A stretch of 64,000 nucleotides of DNA from Streptomyces scabiei 87.22 (lineage in GTDB: Bacteria > Actinomycetota > Actinomycetes > Streptomycetales > Streptomycetaceae), in the NCBI RefSeq assembly GCF_000091305.1, contig NC_013929.1, positions 434,001-498,000 on the forward strand, given 5' to 3'. How positions within the stretch are numbered: the stretch's first letter is position 1; every line of letters begins with the position of its first letter. The notes below the pieces were generated by a model. That model saw only the letters and a list, made by a program, of their open reading frames with translations. It was not told where the DNA came from and did no database searches. Shown here in pieces: positions 42,349 to 51,942 of this stretch. The translations under genes were made by a program, and so were the position numbers.

Positions 42349-44082
42349 CTACCCCTTCCGTCCGTGCGCCGACGGCACCCGCCACACCAGGGTCGTACCG
42401 CCGCCGGGCGGCCCGCTCGTCTCCAGTGCGCCGCCCGCCTCGCGGGCCCGTTCGGCCATGTTGCGCAGGCCGCTGCGGCGGCCTCCGGCGGGGATGCCCA
42501 CCCCGTTGTCGGAGACCGTGAGGCACAGGTGCGAGGCATCGGCCTCCAGGACGACGTCGACCCGGGAGGCGTGAGCGTGCCGGGCGACGTTCGTCAGGGA
42601 CTCGGAGAGGACGGCGACCACGTGGTCGGCCAGCCCCTTGGAGACCCCGGTGTCCAGCAGGCCCTCCAGCCGCAGACTGGGAGCGAACCCCAGGACCTGC
42701 GCCGCCTCACCGACCGCCCGCACCGCGCGGGCCCGCAGCCCGGCTCCGGCGGCACCCTCTCGGGAGCGCAGCCCGAAGATGGTCGATCTGATGATCTTGA
42801 TGGTCTCGTCGAGGTCGTCCACCGCCCGCAGCACCCGCTCGGACGCCTCCGGGTGCTCGATGAAGCGGCCGGCGCTCTGCAGCGTCATCCCGGTGGCGAA
42901 CAGGCGCTGGATGGCGAGGTCGTGCAGGTCCCGGGCGATCCGGTCGCGGTCCTCCAGCAGCGCGATCTGTTCGGCGTCCCGGCGGCGCTCCGTCAGCTCC
43001 ATGACCACCGCCGCCTGCGCGGCGAAACCCTGCAGACGCTCGATCTCCGGCTCGGTGAACTCGGTGCGGCCCGCCGCGCGGGCCAGCAGCAGGATGCCCC
43101 GCGTCCCCTCACCCGACCCGATGGGAACGGCCACGGCCGGCCCCAGGCCCGTGAAGCGCGGCGCGCCCGTCGTGCCGGTCTCCTCCCGGGAGACGTCCAC
43201 GCTGGTGACGGGGGACGCGGAGGTGAAGGCCCGGCCGATCAGCGGGTCCGTCCGGGACAGCACCAGTCCCCGGTGCGCCCGCGCGCCCTCTCCGATGGCC
43301 AGGTCAACGGTGAGCGACTCGGTGCCCTCCATCGGCACCGCGACGACGGCCAGCGCCGCGGTCATGATCTCCCGGGCCCGTTCCGCGATCAGCCGGAGGA
43401 CCTCGCCGGGTCCGTCGCCGGACATCAGACTGTGGGTGATCTCGGCGGTGGCCCGCAGCCACCGCTCCCGCAGCCGCGACTCCTCGTACAACCGCGCGTT
43501 GTCGATCGCCACGCCGGCCGCCACCGCCAGCGTCGACAGCACCGACTCGTCCTCCTCGTCGAACTGCGCCCCGCCCCGCTTCTCCGTCAGGTAGAGGTTG
43601 CCGAACACCTGCTCACGCACCCGGATCGGCACCCCCAGGAACGTACTCATCGGCGGATGATTGGGCGGGAAGCCGTACGACGCCGGATGCTCGGACAGGC
43701 TCGCGAGCCGCAACGGCTCCGGATGTCTGATCAACTCCCCCAGGATCCCGTGCCCTTCCGGATAGGCACCGATCCGCGCGATCTGCTCCTCACTCACGCC
43801 CACCGTGTGGAAGGCGGACAGCCGCCTGCCGTCCGGTCCGATCACCCCCAGCGCCGCGAACTCCGCGTCGACCAGCACCGCGGCGGCCTCCACGATGCTC
43901 CGCAGCGCCTGCTGCAGCTCCAGTTCCCGGCCGACCGACAGCACTGCCTCCAGCAGGCTGTGCACCCGGTCACGCGTCCCCCGCGCCGCGTCCAGCCGGG
44001 CCTGCAACTCCTCCAGCAACTCGTCCAGCCGCAGCTGCGGCAGCCGTACACGAGCCTCCCCGGACCTCTCGCCACTCGCCAC
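42349..44082 (-). CDS. Two-GAF sensor histidine kinase (DevS/DosS-like)
   Basis: A 577-residue soluble kinase. GAF 1 spans about 65-215 (LQQALRSIVEAAAVLVDAEFAA, STFLGVPIRVREQVFGNLYL) and GAF 2 about 235-375 (TAALAVVAVPMEGTESLTVD, PAVAVPIGSGEGTRGILLLA). The HisKA_3 box is DRIARDLHDLAIQRLFATGM with H387. The ATPase domain shows SESLTNVARHAHASRV, VSDNGVGIPAG and SGLRNMAERAREAGG. Architecture and the IARDLHD box match DevS/DosS of M. tuberculosis and OsdK of S. coelicolor, heme-based redox/oxygen sensors; heme binding here is inferred only. GTG start at 44082. Its likely partner regulator is the next gene upstream. Confidence 0.92.
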   Translation of the reverse strand: MASGERSGEARVRLPQLRLDELLEELQARLDAARGTRDRVHSLLEAVLSVGRELELQQALRSIVEAAAVLVDAEFAALGVIGPDGRRLSAFHTVGVSEEQIARIGAYPEGHGILGELIRHPEPLRLASLSEHPASYGFPPNHPPMSTFLGVPIRVREQVFGNLYLTEKRGGAQFDEEDESVLSTLAVAAGVAIDNARLYEESRLRERWLRATAEITHSLMSGDGPGEVLRLIAERAREIMTAALAVVAVPMEGTESLTVDLAIGEGARAHRGLVLSRTDPLIGRAFTSASPVTSVDVSREETGTTGAPRFTGLGPAVAVPIGSGEGTRGILLLARAAGRTEFTEPEIERLQGFAAQAAVVMELTERRRDAEQIALLEDRDRIARDLHDLAIQRLFATGMTLQSAGRFIEHPEASERVLRAVDDLDETIKIIRSTIFGLRSREGAAGAGLRARAVRAVGEAAQVLGFAPSLRLEGLLDTGVSKGLADHVVAVLSESLTNVARHAHASRVDVVLEADASHLCLTVSDNGVGIPAGGRRSGLRNMAERAREAGGALETSGPPGGGTTLVWRVPSAHGRKG

Positions 44083-44224
44083 CGGTGCCGCCCCTCCACA
44101 TGTCCCGCAGGCTGCCGGCAGCCGCCCGTTCCGCCGTTGTCGTGAGCCACGGTAACGGCCCGTCAGGGAACGGTGGCGGACCCGGTCGGGGCACGGTCAG
44201 TGGGTGTGCACCGCCCACTGCCTG

Positions 44225-44917
44225 CTACGGCCTGTCCTGCCGCAGCCGGTCCTGGGCCTGGGTGGCGATGACGGCGGCCTGGACGCGGCGCTCCACACCG
44301 AGCTTGGCGAGCAGGCGGGAGATGTGGTTCTTCACCGTCTTCTCGGCGAGGAAGAGTCTCTGACCGATCTGGCGGTTGGTCAGGCCCTCACCGATGAGGG
44401 CGAGGATCTCCCGCTCCCGTCCGGTCAGGCCCGGCAGCGCCTCGGGCTCCCGCTCCTCCTGCGGACCCTGGCGCAGCCGGGCCATCAGCCGGGCGGTGGC
44501 GCTGGGGTCGAGCAAAGACTGGCCCGCGGCCACCGTGCGCACCGCCGACACCAGGTCCGAGCCCCGGATCTGCTTCAGGACGTACCCCGAGGCGCCCGCC
44601 ATGATCGAGTCCAGCAGGGCCTCCTCGTCGTCGAAGGAGGTCAGCATCAGACACGCCAGCTCCGGCATGCGCGAGCGCAGCTCCCGGCACACGGTGATCC
44701 CGTCGCCGTCGGGCAGCCGGACGTCGAGCACCGCCACCTGCGGGCGCAGGGCCGGAACGCGGACGAGGGCCTGCTCCACGGTTCCGGCCTCGCCGGTCAC
44801 CGAGATGTCCGGCTCGTCGTTCAGCAGATCGCGCACTCCCCGGCGCACGACCTCGTGGTCGTCCAGCAGGAAGACACGGATCGGGCCGTCCGGGCCCGGC
44901 TGCTCGCTGACCGGCAT
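44225..44917 (-). CDS. LuxR/NarL-type response regulator (DevR/DosR-like)
   Basis: A 230-residue regulator. The receiver domain has [20 protein letters not shown], phospho-acceptor D65 in [13 protein letters not shown], the switch threonine in CLMLTSF, and lysine in GYVLKQIRG. The C-terminal LuxR HTH is [20 protein letters not shown] followed by [20 protein letters not shown]. It closely resembles DevR/DosR and OsdR, which activate dormancy and hypoxia genes including universal stress proteins. It lies 142 bp upstream of the GAF kinase on the same strand. Two palindromes at 45002-45029, about 85-112 bp upstream, suggest autoregulation. Confidence 0.93.
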   Translation of the reverse strand: MPVSEQPGPDGPIRVFLLDDHEVVRRGVRDLLNDEPDISVTGEAGTVEQALVRVPALRPQVAVLDVRLPDGDGITVCRELRSRMPELACLMLTSFDDEEALLDSIMAGASGYVLKQIRGSDLVSAVRTVAAGQSLLDPSATARLMARLRQGPQEEREPEALPGLTGREREILALIGEGLTNRQIGQRLFLAEKTVKNHISRLLAKLGVERRVQAAVIATQAQDRLRQDRP

Positions 44918-45001
44918 CGATCCACTCCTCGGTTCCGCACTCCGCGCCGTCCTGCCCCCGAGGTCAGAATCGGCCTCCACCCGACGATCCTCGTCGTGTC
45001 G

Positions 45002-45029
45002 GGGCCGGACGGCCAGGGCCGGTCGGCCC
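45002..45029. promoter_or_regulatory. Tandem 14-bp palindromes upstream of devR-like gene
   Basis: GGGCCGGTCGGCCC (45016-45029) is a perfect GGGCCG NN CGGCCC site. It directly abuts GGGCCGGACGGCCA (45002-45015), which has one mismatch. Head-to-tail spacing of 14 bp suggests cooperative binding upstream of the regulator gene, though the alcohol dehydrogenase stop is also close (45060). Confidence 0.55.
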
Positions 45030-45059
45030 TGTTTCGCACGCGGTTCGTCCAGGGGCTGC

Positions 45060-46127
45060 TCACGCCGGAACGGCGAGGACGTCGTGGCGGGGTCCGCCGA
45101 GGACGACCTTGAGCGCTCCGGTGTCGTTGGCGCGGGAGAAGACGTCGTACGCCTCCTCCATCCCGTCCAGCGGGAAGGTGTGCGTGACCAGGGACGAGGT
45201 CGGCAGCCGCCCGGCGGCGGCCATCCGCAGCAGCATGGGCGTGGAGCGGGTGTCCACCAGGCCCGTCGTGATGGTCACGTTCTTGATCCACAGGTCTTCG
45301 AGGTGCAGGGTGGCCGGTTCGCCGTGCACACCGATGTTGGCCACGTGTCCGCCGGGGCGCACCATGCGGGTGCAGAGTTCGAAGGTCTCCGGGACGCCGA
45401 CGGCCTCGATCACGACGTCCGCGCCGAGCCCGTCGGTGAGGTCGGAGACCAGCTGCTCCGGCGCCTCCCGGGCATCGGCCACGGCGTCCGCCCCGAGCCG
45501 CCTGGCGGCCTCCAGCCGGGCCGGGGCCAGGTCGACGGCGACGATCCGCTCGGGCGAGTACAGCCGGGCGGTGGCGATCGCGGCGAGGCCGATGGGGCCG
45601 GCACCGACGACGGCGACGGTGTCGCCGGGACCCACGTGCCCGTTGACCACACCCACCTCGTAGGAGGTGGGGAAGATGTCCGCCAGGAGCACCGCCTCCT
45701 CGCCGGCCAGCGTGCTGGGCAGCGGGTGCACGGACAGGTCCGCGAACGGGACGCGGACGTACTCGGCCTGGGTGCCGTCGATCAGGTGCCCGAGGATCCA
45801 GCCTCCGCCGCCCAGGCACTGACCGTACGCTCCCTCGCGGCAGAAGCGGCAGCGGCCGCAGGCGGTGATGCAGGAGACGAGCACACGGTCGCCGGGCCGC
45901 ACGGTGCGTACGCCGCCACCGACCTCGACGGCCTCACCGACGGCCTCGTGCCCCAGGACCGTGCCGGGGCGGACGTCGGGCACGTCGCCCTTGAGGATGT
46001 GCAGGTCCGTCCCGCAGATCGTGACGGTGTCGACGCGGACGATCACGTCGGTGGGGTCCTTGATCCCCGGGTCGGGCACATCCTGCCAGGACGACTGTCC
46101 GGGGCCGTGGAACACGAAGCCCTTCAT
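45060..46127 (-). CDS. Zinc-dependent alcohol dehydrogenase
   Basis: A 355-residue medium-chain dehydrogenase. The catalytic zinc site has [13 protein letters not shown] and [12 protein letters not shown]; the structural zinc loop has [15 protein letters not shown]. The NAD-binding motif is [19 protein letters not shown]. The segment [22 protein letters not shown] and [20 protein letters not shown] mark the Tdh/FDH-like zinc alcohol dehydrogenase branch. It probably oxidises or reduces a primary alcohol or aldehyde during low-oxygen metabolism, alongside the phosphoketolase. The ATG is at 46127; the upstream 188-bp gap contains no perfect palindrome. Confidence 0.92.
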   Translation of the reverse strand: MKGFVFHGPGQSSWQDVPDPGIKDPTDVIVRVDTVTICGTDLHILKGDVPDVRPGTVLGHEAVGEAVEVGGGVRTVRPGDRVLVSCITACGRCRFCREGAYGQCLGGGGWILGHLIDGTQAEYVRVPFADLSVHPLPSTLAGEEAVLLADIFPTSYEVGVVNGHVGPGDTVAVVGAGPIGLAAIATARLYSPERIVAVDLAPARLEAARRLGADAVADAREAPEQLVSDLTDGLGADVVIEAVGVPETFELCTRMVRPGGHVANIGVHGEPATLHLEDLWIKNVTITTGLVDTRSTPMLLRMAAAGRLPTSSLVTHTFPLDGMEEAYDVFSRANDTGALKVVLGGPRHDVLAVPA

Positions 46128-46315
46128 GACGATCCCTGCCTTTCCGTGTCTCGCCGGGTCCCGCGCGGTCCGGCTGCTCCACGCGCGGGCCCGGTCCGTC
46201 CGGCCGCGGGGCGGTGCCGTTCTCGCCCCACAGATCCAGCTTGTCCCTCCGGACCGGACCGCGCACGGGCCGGGCCCGGGCCGGCCGCCGTTTTGAGGGA
46301 CGCCGCACGACGGTG

Positions 46316-48694
46316 TCAGGCCCAGTGCCAGTCGGCGACCTCCGGCAGATCGGTGCCGTGCTCGCGGATCCAGGCATGGTGGCGGGTACGGGTGTCGGCC
46401 ATCTGCTGGCGTACGGCGGCGGCCCGGACGGCGAGGCCGGGCACGCGGTCGATGACGTCCATGACCAGCCGGTAGCGGTCGAGGTCGTTGCGGACGACCA
46501 TGTCGAAGGGCGTGGTCGTCGTGCCCGACTCCTTGTAGCCGCGTACGTGCAGGTTCCGGTGGCCCGTGCGGCGGTAGGCGAGGCGGTGCACGAGCCACGG
46601 ATAGCCGTGGTAGGCGAAGATCACCGGCTTGTCGGTGGTGAACAGGCCGTCGTACTCGAAGTCGCTCATCCCGTGCGGGTGTTCCTCGCGCGGCAGCAGC
46701 CGGGTCATGTCGACGACGTTGACCACCCGGACGGCGAGCTGCGGCAGATGGCGGCGCAGCAGCTGCGCCGCGGCCAGGATCTCCTGGGTGGGCACGTCGC
46801 CGGCACAGGCGAGGACGACGTCCGGTTCGCCGCCGTTCTCGCTGCCCGCCCACTCCCAGATCCCGGCTCCGCGCGCGCAGTGGGCGCGGGCCTGGTCCAT
46901 GGACAGCCAGTCGAAGCAGGGCTGTTTGCCGGCCACGATCACGTTGACGAGGTCGCGGCTGCGCAGGGCGTGGTCGGCGACGGACAGGAGGGTGTTGGCG
47001 TCCGGGGGCAGGTAGACGCGGACGACCTCGGGGCTCTTGTTGAGGACGTGGTCGACGAAGCCGGGGTCCTGGTGGGAGAAGCCGTTGTGGTCCTGGCGCC
47101 AGACGTGGGACGTGAGCAGGTAGGTGAGGGAGGCGACGGGCGCCCGCCAGGACAGCTCCCGGGAGGTCCGCAGCCACTTGATGTGCTGGTTGACCATGGA
47201 GTCGACGATGTGCACGAACGCCTCGTAGCAGGAGAACAGACCGTGTCGGCCGGTGAGCAGGTAGCCCTCCAGCCAGCCCTGGCAGAGGTGTTCGGAGAGG
47301 ATCTCCAGTACCCGGCCGTGCCGGTCGAGGTGTTCGTCGACCGGGAGGTGTTCGGCCTGCCAGGCCTTGCCGCTGGCGTCGAAGACGGCCTGCAGCCGGT
47401 TGGAGGCGGTCTCGTCCGGTCCGACGACCCGGAAGTCCCGGCGCGAGCGGGTGTCCCGCATGATCCGGGCCAGGAGGTCACCGAGGACCCGGGTCGGTTC
47501 GTGGAGCGTCGTGCCCGGCTTGTCCACCGGTACGGCGAAGTCGTCCAGGGGGCGGATGGGGAGGTCGCGGAGGAGGAGGCCGCCGTTGGCGTGCGGGGTG
47601 GCGCCCAGTCGCCTGGTGCCGGAGGGGATGTGGGCGAGGACGTCGGCGACGGGCCGGCCGTCCGGGCCGAACAGCTCCTGGGGCCGGTACGAGCGCAGCC
47701 AGGTCTCCAACTGCCGGAGGTGTTCCGGGTTCTCGCGTACCCCGGCGAGCGGGACCTGGTGGGCGCGCCAGGTCCCTTCGACGGGCAGGCCGTCGACCTC
47801 GGCGGGGCCGGTCCAGCCCTTGGGGGTGCGCAGCACGATCATCGGCCAGTGGGCGCGTTCGGCGACGCCGTCCTCGCGTGCGGTGCGCTGCAGGCGGGCG
47901 ATGCGGTCCAGTGCCTCGTCGAAGGCGTGGGCCAGGGCGCGGTGGACGGTGGCCGGGTCGTCGCCGGTGACGTGGAGGGGGGTGTGGCCGTAGCCGCGCA
48001 GCAGGGCGTCGAGTTCGGCCTGGGGCAGGCGGGACAGGACCGTCGGGTTGGCGATCTTGTAGCCGTTGAGGTGGAGGATCGGCAGGACGGCACCGTCGTG
48101 GACCGGGTCGAGGAACTTGTTGGAGTGCCAGGAGGCGGCCAGGGGCCCGGTCTCCGCCTCGCCGTCGCCGATGACGCAGGTCACCAGCAGGCCGGGGTTG
48201 TCGAAGGCGGCGCCGTAGGCATGGGCGAGGGAGTAGCCGAGTTCACCGCCCTCGTGGATCGAGCCCGGCACCTCGGGGGCCACATGGCTCGGTACCCCGC
48301 CGGGGAAGGAGAACTGCCGGAAGAGCCGTGCCATGCCGGGCGCGTCGCGTGTGACGTCCGGGTAGGTCTCGCTGTAGCTGCCGTCCAGCCAGGAGCCGGC
48401 CAGGACGGACGGCCCGCCGTGACCGGGCCCCCAGACGCACAGGGCGTCCAGGTCGCGTGCTGAGATCACCCGGTTGAGGTGGGTGTAGACCAGGTTCAGG
48501 CCCGGCGAGGTGCCCCAGTGACCGAGCAGCCGCGGCTTGATGTGTTCAGGGAGCAGCGGTTCGGTCAGCAGCGGGTTCGCCCGGAGGTAGATCTGTCCGG
48601 CCGCGAGGTAGTTGGCGGCCCGCCAGTGGGCGTCCAGGGTGCGCAGCTCGTCGTCGGAAAGTACGGTGACGTTCTGGTGTTCGACCTGGGTCAT
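46316..48694 (-). CDS. xfp: Phosphoketolase
   Basis: A 792-residue thiamine-diphosphate enzyme, full length for the family. It cleaves xylulose-5-phosphate and/or fructose-6-phosphate with phosphate to acetyl phosphate plus a sugar phosphate. Motifs include [97 protein letters not shown] and [16 protein letters not shown]. The ThDP-binding GDGEAE segment is intact. The ATG at 48694 is only 50 bp from the divergent PPK2 gene. Together with alcohol dehydrogenase and PPK2 it suggests a redox-balancing, energy-saving programme. Confidence 0.97.
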   Translation of the reverse strand: MTQVEHQNVTVLSDDELRTLDAHWRAANYLAAGQIYLRANPLLTEPLLPEHIKPRLLGHWGTSPGLNLVYTHLNRVISARDLDALCVWGPGHGGPSVLAGSWLDGSYSETYPDVTRDAPGMARLFRQFSFPGGVPSHVAPEVPGSIHEGGELGYSLAHAYGAAFDNPGLLVTCVIGDGEAETGPLAASWHSNKFLDPVHDGAVLPILHLNGYKIANPTVLSRLPQAELDALLRGYGHTPLHVTGDDPATVHRALAHAFDEALDRIARLQRTAREDGVAERAHWPMIVLRTPKGWTGPAEVDGLPVEGTWRAHQVPLAGVRENPEHLRQLETWLRSYRPQELFGPDGRPVADVLAHIPSGTRRLGATPHANGGLLLRDLPIRPLDDFAVPVDKPGTTLHEPTRVLGDLLARIMRDTRSRRDFRVVGPDETASNRLQAVFDASGKAWQAEHLPVDEHLDRHGRVLEILSEHLCQGWLEGYLLTGRHGLFSCYEAFVHIVDSMVNQHIKWLRTSRELSWRAPVASLTYLLTSHVWRQDHNGFSHQDPGFVDHVLNKSPEVVRVYLPPDANTLLSVADHALRSRDLVNVIVAGKQPCFDWLSMDQARAHCARGAGIWEWAGSENGGEPDVVLACAGDVPTQEILAAAQLLRRHLPQLAVRVVNVVDMTRLLPREEHPHGMSDFEYDGLFTTDKPVIFAYHGYPWLVHRLAYRRTGHRNLHVRGYKESGTTTTPFDMVVRNDLDRYRLVMDVIDRVPGLAVRAAAVRQQMADTRTRHHAWIREHGTDLPEVADWHWA

Positions 48695-48744
48695 GGGTGA
48701 CTCCGGAACTCATCGACGGGGGTCGTCGGGCGGTGGAGGACGGC

Positions 48745-49548
48745 ATGGCCGGCAAGAAGGCGACCAAGGTGTCGCGGGCGGCGTACGAGCAGGAACTGCT
48801 GCGGCTGCAGACGGAGTTGGTGAAACTCCAGGAATGGGTGCGGGCCGAGGGCGCCCGGCTGGTCGTGGTCTTCGAAGGGCGGGACGCGGCGGGCAAGGGC
48901 GGCACCATCAAGCGGGTCGCCGAGCACCTGAACCCCCGGGTCGCCCGGATCGCGGCGCTCCCCAAGCCGACGGAGCGCGAGCGCACCCAGTGGTACTTCC
49001 AGCGGTACGTCGAGCAGTTGCCGGCAGCCGGGGAGATCGTGCTGTTCGACCGGTCCTGGTACAACCGGGCCGGCGTCGAACACGTCATGGGCTTCTGCAC
49101 CCAGGAGGAATACCAGCTTTTCCTCCGTCAATGCCCCCTTTTCGAGCGTATGTTGGTCGAGGACGGGATCCTGCTGCGCAAGTACTGGTTCTCGGTGAGC
49201 GACACCGAGCAGCAGGAGCGCTTCCGGCGCCGGCTGGAGGACCCGCTGCGGCGCTGGAAGCTGTCGCCGATGGACCTGGAGTCGCTCACGCACTGGGAGG
49301 CGTACTCCCGCGCCAAGGACGAGATGATGGTGCACACCGACCTCACCGAGGCGCCCTGGTACGTGGTCGAGAGCGACGACAAGCGCCGGGCCCGGCTGAA
49401 CATGATCGCCCATCTGCTGGCGTCGGTGCCGTACCACGAGGTGCCGCCGCCGGTGCTCGAGCTGCCCGAGCGCCCGGCGTCGACCGGCTACGAGCGTCCG
49501 CCGCGCGATCTGCGGACCTACGTGCCGGATCACGCGGCGGGTCTCTGA
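48745..49548 (+). CDS. ppk2: Polyphosphate kinase 2 family protein
   Basis: A 267-residue PPK2. The Walker A motif is FEGRDAAGKGGTIKRVAEHL and the Walker B/lid region is LFDRSWYNRAGVEHVMGFC, followed by KYWFSVSDTEQQERFRRRLE and the WKLSPMDLESLTHWEAYS motif. It transfers phosphate between polyphosphate and nucleoside di- or monophosphates. ATG 48745 follows GGTGGAGGA; an earlier in-frame GTG at 48697 has no comparable site. It is divergent from phosphoketolase; acetyl phosphate production and polyphosphate-driven nucleotide recharging may be jointly controlled. Confidence 0.96.
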   Translation: MAGKKATKVSRAAYEQELLRLQTELVKLQEWVRAEGARLVVVFEGRDAAGKGGTIKRVAEHLNPRVARIAALPKPTERERTQWYFQRYVEQLPAAGEIVLFDRSWYNRAGVEHVMGFCTQEEYQLFLRQCPLFERMLVEDGILLRKYWFSVSDTEQQERFRRRLEDPLRRWKLSPMDLESLTHWEAYSRAKDEMMVHTDLTEAPWYVVESDDKRRARLNMIAHLLASVPYHEVPPPVLELPERPASTGYERPPRDLRTYVPDHAAGL

Positions 49549-49565
49549 GCGGCCGGTCACCGCGC

Positions 49566-50444
49566 TCACTCCCGCTCGGGCACGATCACCACCGGGCAGG
49601 CGGAGTGGTGCAGCACGCCGTGCGTCACCCGGCCGAGCTGGAGCCCGAAGTGCCGGGGCCGGCGCCTGGCGCCCACGATCAGGAGGTCGGCGTCCCGGGA
49701 GGCCCCCGCCAGCACGGTCCGGGCGTGACCCTCGACGGTACGGCGGTGCAGCCGCACGTCGTCGGGGGCGTCCTGAAGAGCCGCTTCCAGACCGTGCGCG
49801 GCCCGCTCCTCGTGCGGCCGGGAAGCCTCCCCGGCCAGCAGGGGATGGTCGGTGGTCGTGTGGGCGGGGCGCCGCCAGGCCCGGACCGCCTCGACCTCGG
49901 CGCCACGCCGCCTTGCCTCGCCGAAGGCGAAGTCCACCGCCGCCGCGGACGCGGGCCCCTCGCCCACGCCGACGACGATCCGGCCGTGGGCGGCGGGCAG
50001 GGCCCGGTTGTCGTGGCTGCCGCGTACGACGACCATCGGACAGTGGGCGTGAGCGGCCACCGTCAGGCTCACCGACCCCACCAGCGCCTCGGTGAGACTG
50101 CTGCGGCCCCGGGTGCCCGTCACCAGCAGGGAGGCCGTACGGCTCTCCCTGAGCAGGGTGTACTCGGGCTCCTCCGGCACCACGTCGGTGGTGACCCTCA
50201 CCTCCGGGCGACGGAGCCGGGCGCGCCGGGCCGCGGTCTCCATGATCGCGTCGATCCGCGTCCGTTCGGACGGCTCGCCCAGGTCGTCGGCGAGCGCGTC
50301 CCCCTCGTACCGCTCCCACAGCGAGGCGAACACCAGCCGCAGCGGCGCCCCGCGCAGGGCGGCCTCGTCGGCGGCCCAGTCCACGGCCCGCAGGCTCGGC
50401 CCGGAGCCGTCCACGCCGACGACGACCGGCAGGTCCTTTGTCAT
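49566..50444 (-). CDS. Universal stress protein, tandem UspA domains
   Basis: A 292-residue protein of two UspA domains: VVVGVDGSGPSLRAVDWAAD with VTGTRGRSSLTEALVGSVSL, and RIVVGVGEGPASAAAVDFAF with VGARRRPRHFGLQLGRVTHG ending HHSACPVVIVPERE. ATP-binding Gly-rich loops are present in the first domain and modified in the second. The ATG at 50444 is 5 nt after the stop of a small upstream frame; a GTG 9 nt earlier is possible. It is the last gene of an apparent operon starting with another universal stress protein at 51547. Confidence 0.93.
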   Translation of the reverse strand: MTKDLPVVVGVDGSGPSLRAVDWAADEAALRGAPLRLVFASLWERYEGDALADDLGEPSERTRIDAIMETAARRARLRRPEVRVTTDVVPEEPEYTLLRESRTASLLVTGTRGRSSLTEALVGSVSLTVAAHAHCPMVVVRGSHDNRALPAAHGRIVVGVGEGPASAAAVDFAFGEARRRGAEVEAVRAWRRPAHTTTDHPLLAGEASRPHEERAAHGLEAALQDAPDDVRLHRRTVEGHARTVLAGASRDADLLIVGARRRPRHFGLQLGRVTHGVLHHSACPVVIVPERE

Positions 50445-50449
50445 CCCGC

Positions 50450-50614
50450 TCACCGTCCCGCACCGAGGTCGAACCCGATTCTGTCCCGGACCCGGCCGCG
50501 CGGCACCTCGTCGAGGCGGTCGGCGACCGCGGACGGCGGGCGGGGCGCGCGGACGGCCAGGGGCTCGTGGCGGGCCAGGGGCTCGTGGCGGGCTCCGACG
50601 ACCGCTGTCTTCAT
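50450..50614 (-). CDS. Small 54-residue protein with internal repeat
   Basis: The frame starts at ATG 50614 behind a very strong GAGGAGGAG ribosome-binding site and ends 5 nt before the next universal stress protein start. It begins MKTAVVGARHEPLARHEPLA, in which ARHEPL is duplicated by an exact 18-bp tandem repeat. The rest is basic and Pro-rich, ending RVRDRIGFDLGAGR. The opening MKTAVVGARHEPL resembles the first strand of zinc alcohol dehydrogenases, so it could be a decayed remnant, but the translation signals look functional. Its role is unknown; location and coupling link it to the stress-protein operon. Confidence 0.5.
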   Translation of the reverse strand: MKTAVVGARHEPLARHEPLAVRAPRPPSAVADRLDEVPRGRVRDRIGFDLGAGR

Positions 50615-50641
50615 GGCTTCTCCTCCTCTCCGGTCGCGGCG

Positions 50642-51547
50642 TCAGTGGTGGGGGACGACGGCGACGGGTGCGGAGCTGTGGTGCAGGACGGCGTGGGTGA
50701 CGGGGCCGATGTGGGAGCCGAAGGGGCTCCGGCGGATCCGGCGCCCCACCACGACCAGGGAGGCTTCGCGGGAGGCGTCGGCGAGGTGGTGGCCGGGGGT
50801 GCCGAAGGGGCATTCCTCGCTGACCTCGATGTCCGGGTGCTTCTCCCGCCACGGGCGCAGGGCCTCGGTCAGGGCGGTGCGCTCCTGGCGGGCGAGCGCG
50901 CGGTGCAGTTCGAGGTCGGCGGCGAGGCCGTAGGCGTAGTACGGGGGCGGGTTCCAGCCGTGGATCACGCGCAGGGTGGTGCCGCGGCGGGCGGCGGCCG
51001 CGAAGGCGAACTCGATCAGTTCCGCGTCGGGGCTGTCGGTGTCGAGGCCCAGGACGACGGGCCGGAAGGGTGCCGTCGCGGACGGGATGCCGGCGGGGTC
51101 CGTCTCGTGCTCGTCCGAGGCCAGTTCCTCGGCGCGGACCAGGACGACCGGCCGTTCGGCGCGGGCCACGACCGCGAGTGCGACGGAGCCGACCAGGAAG
51201 CCGCCGATGCCGCTCAGTCCGCGCGAGCCCAGGACCAGCAGAGCGGCGTCCTCGGCCTCGTCGTGCAGCACCTCGGAGGGCCGGCCGGAGACGTGCTCGG
51301 AGACGACCTCCAGTCCCGGGTGGCGCAGGCGGATGCCCTCGGCGGCCTCCCGGGGGATCCGCCCGGTCCAGTGCTGCTGGGTCTCCGTGCCGAGCAGGGG
51401 TGCCTGGGCGATCGGATCCGGGACGGGCTCCCAGACGTGGACCAGTTTGAGCGGCACACCGAGCAGCTGCGCCTCGCGGGCCGCCCACTCGACTGCCGAG
51501 CGGCTCTCGTGGGAGCCGTCGAGACCGACGGTGACGGTGCGGTTCAT
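50642..51547 (-). CDS. Universal stress protein, tandem UspA domains
   Basis: A 301-residue tandem UspA protein. Domain 1 runs TVTVGLDGSHESRSAVEWAA to LGSRGLSGIGGFLVGSVALA. Domain 2 runs PVVLGLDTDSPDAELIEFAF to VVVGRRIRRSPFGSHIGPVT, ending HHSSAPVAVVPHH. ATG 51547 follows GGTGGAG; an in-frame GTG at 51556 is an alternative. It heads an operon with the 54-residue protein and a second universal stress protein. The palindrome at 51666-51679 lies about 120 bp upstream, with a degenerate copy 20 bp nearer. Confidence 0.93.
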   Translation of the reverse strand: MNRTVTVGLDGSHESRSAVEWAAREAQLLGVPLKLVHVWEPVPDPIAQAPLLGTETQQHWTGRIPREAAEGIRLRHPGLEVVSEHVSGRPSEVLHDEAEDAALLVLGSRGLSGIGGFLVGSVALAVVARAERPVVLVRAEELASDEHETDPAGIPSATAPFRPVVLGLDTDSPDAELIEFAFAAAARRGTTLRVIHGWNPPPYYAYGLAADLELHRALARQERTALTEALRPWREKHPDIEVSEECPFGTPGHHLADASREASLVVVGRRIRRSPFGSHIGPVTHAVLHHSSAPVAVVPHH

Positions 51548-51942
51548 GATCTCCACCTTGTGGGGTCGGGGTACGGATCGACAGGTTCGAGCGGGGGCGC
51601 CGGGGTACCGCTTCCAGCTTCTTCCGTCCGCCGGGCCCTGAGCAGGGGCCTCAGGTCCCTGCGGAGGGCCGAACGGCCCTGTCCGGCGTCCGGGCGGGGC
51701 CGGGGCCTGCTCATGAGGCCCGCCCGCCCCTCTGCCGTAGGCACGGCGCAGGCGGCGGCGGTGACGCGCGGCGCCGCTGCGGCGGTGCGGCGGTGTGGCG
51801 GTGCGGGCGAGTCCGAGGCCGAGCGGACCGCGCGTGCACGATGTTCCCCACGGACGGGCTCCGGACGTGGTGTGATGCCCTCACTCGTCCCGCCGCCGGG
51901 CGGGCCGTCGAAGGACCTGTGGGCAGCGGAGAAGGGCACGGC
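51548..51942. other. Divergent promoter region, Usp operon / SulP
   Basis: About 395 bp without a credible gene. It contains the dyads at 51646-51679 and the SulP ribosome-binding site GGAGAAGGG just before 51943. Open frames here are low-complexity Pro/Arg products of G+C bias. Confidence 0.55.
51646..51679. promoter_or_regulatory. Perfect 14-bp palindrome with degenerate neighbour
   Basis: GGGCCGAACGGCCC (51666-51679) is a perfect GGGCCG NN CGGCCC site. GGGCCTCAGGTCCC (51646-51659) is a weaker dyad whose centre is exactly 20 bp away, two helical turns. The pair lies between the divergent universal-stress operon and SulP gene and could serve either. Confidence 0.6.

Noticed and set aside
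42169..44145. 658-codon plus-strand frame
   Set aside because: Antisense shadow of the GAF histidine kinase; Gln/Arg/Pro-rich with no domain.
46214..48463. 749-codon plus-strand frame
   Set aside because: Antisense shadow of phosphoketolase, which has full-length conserved motifs.
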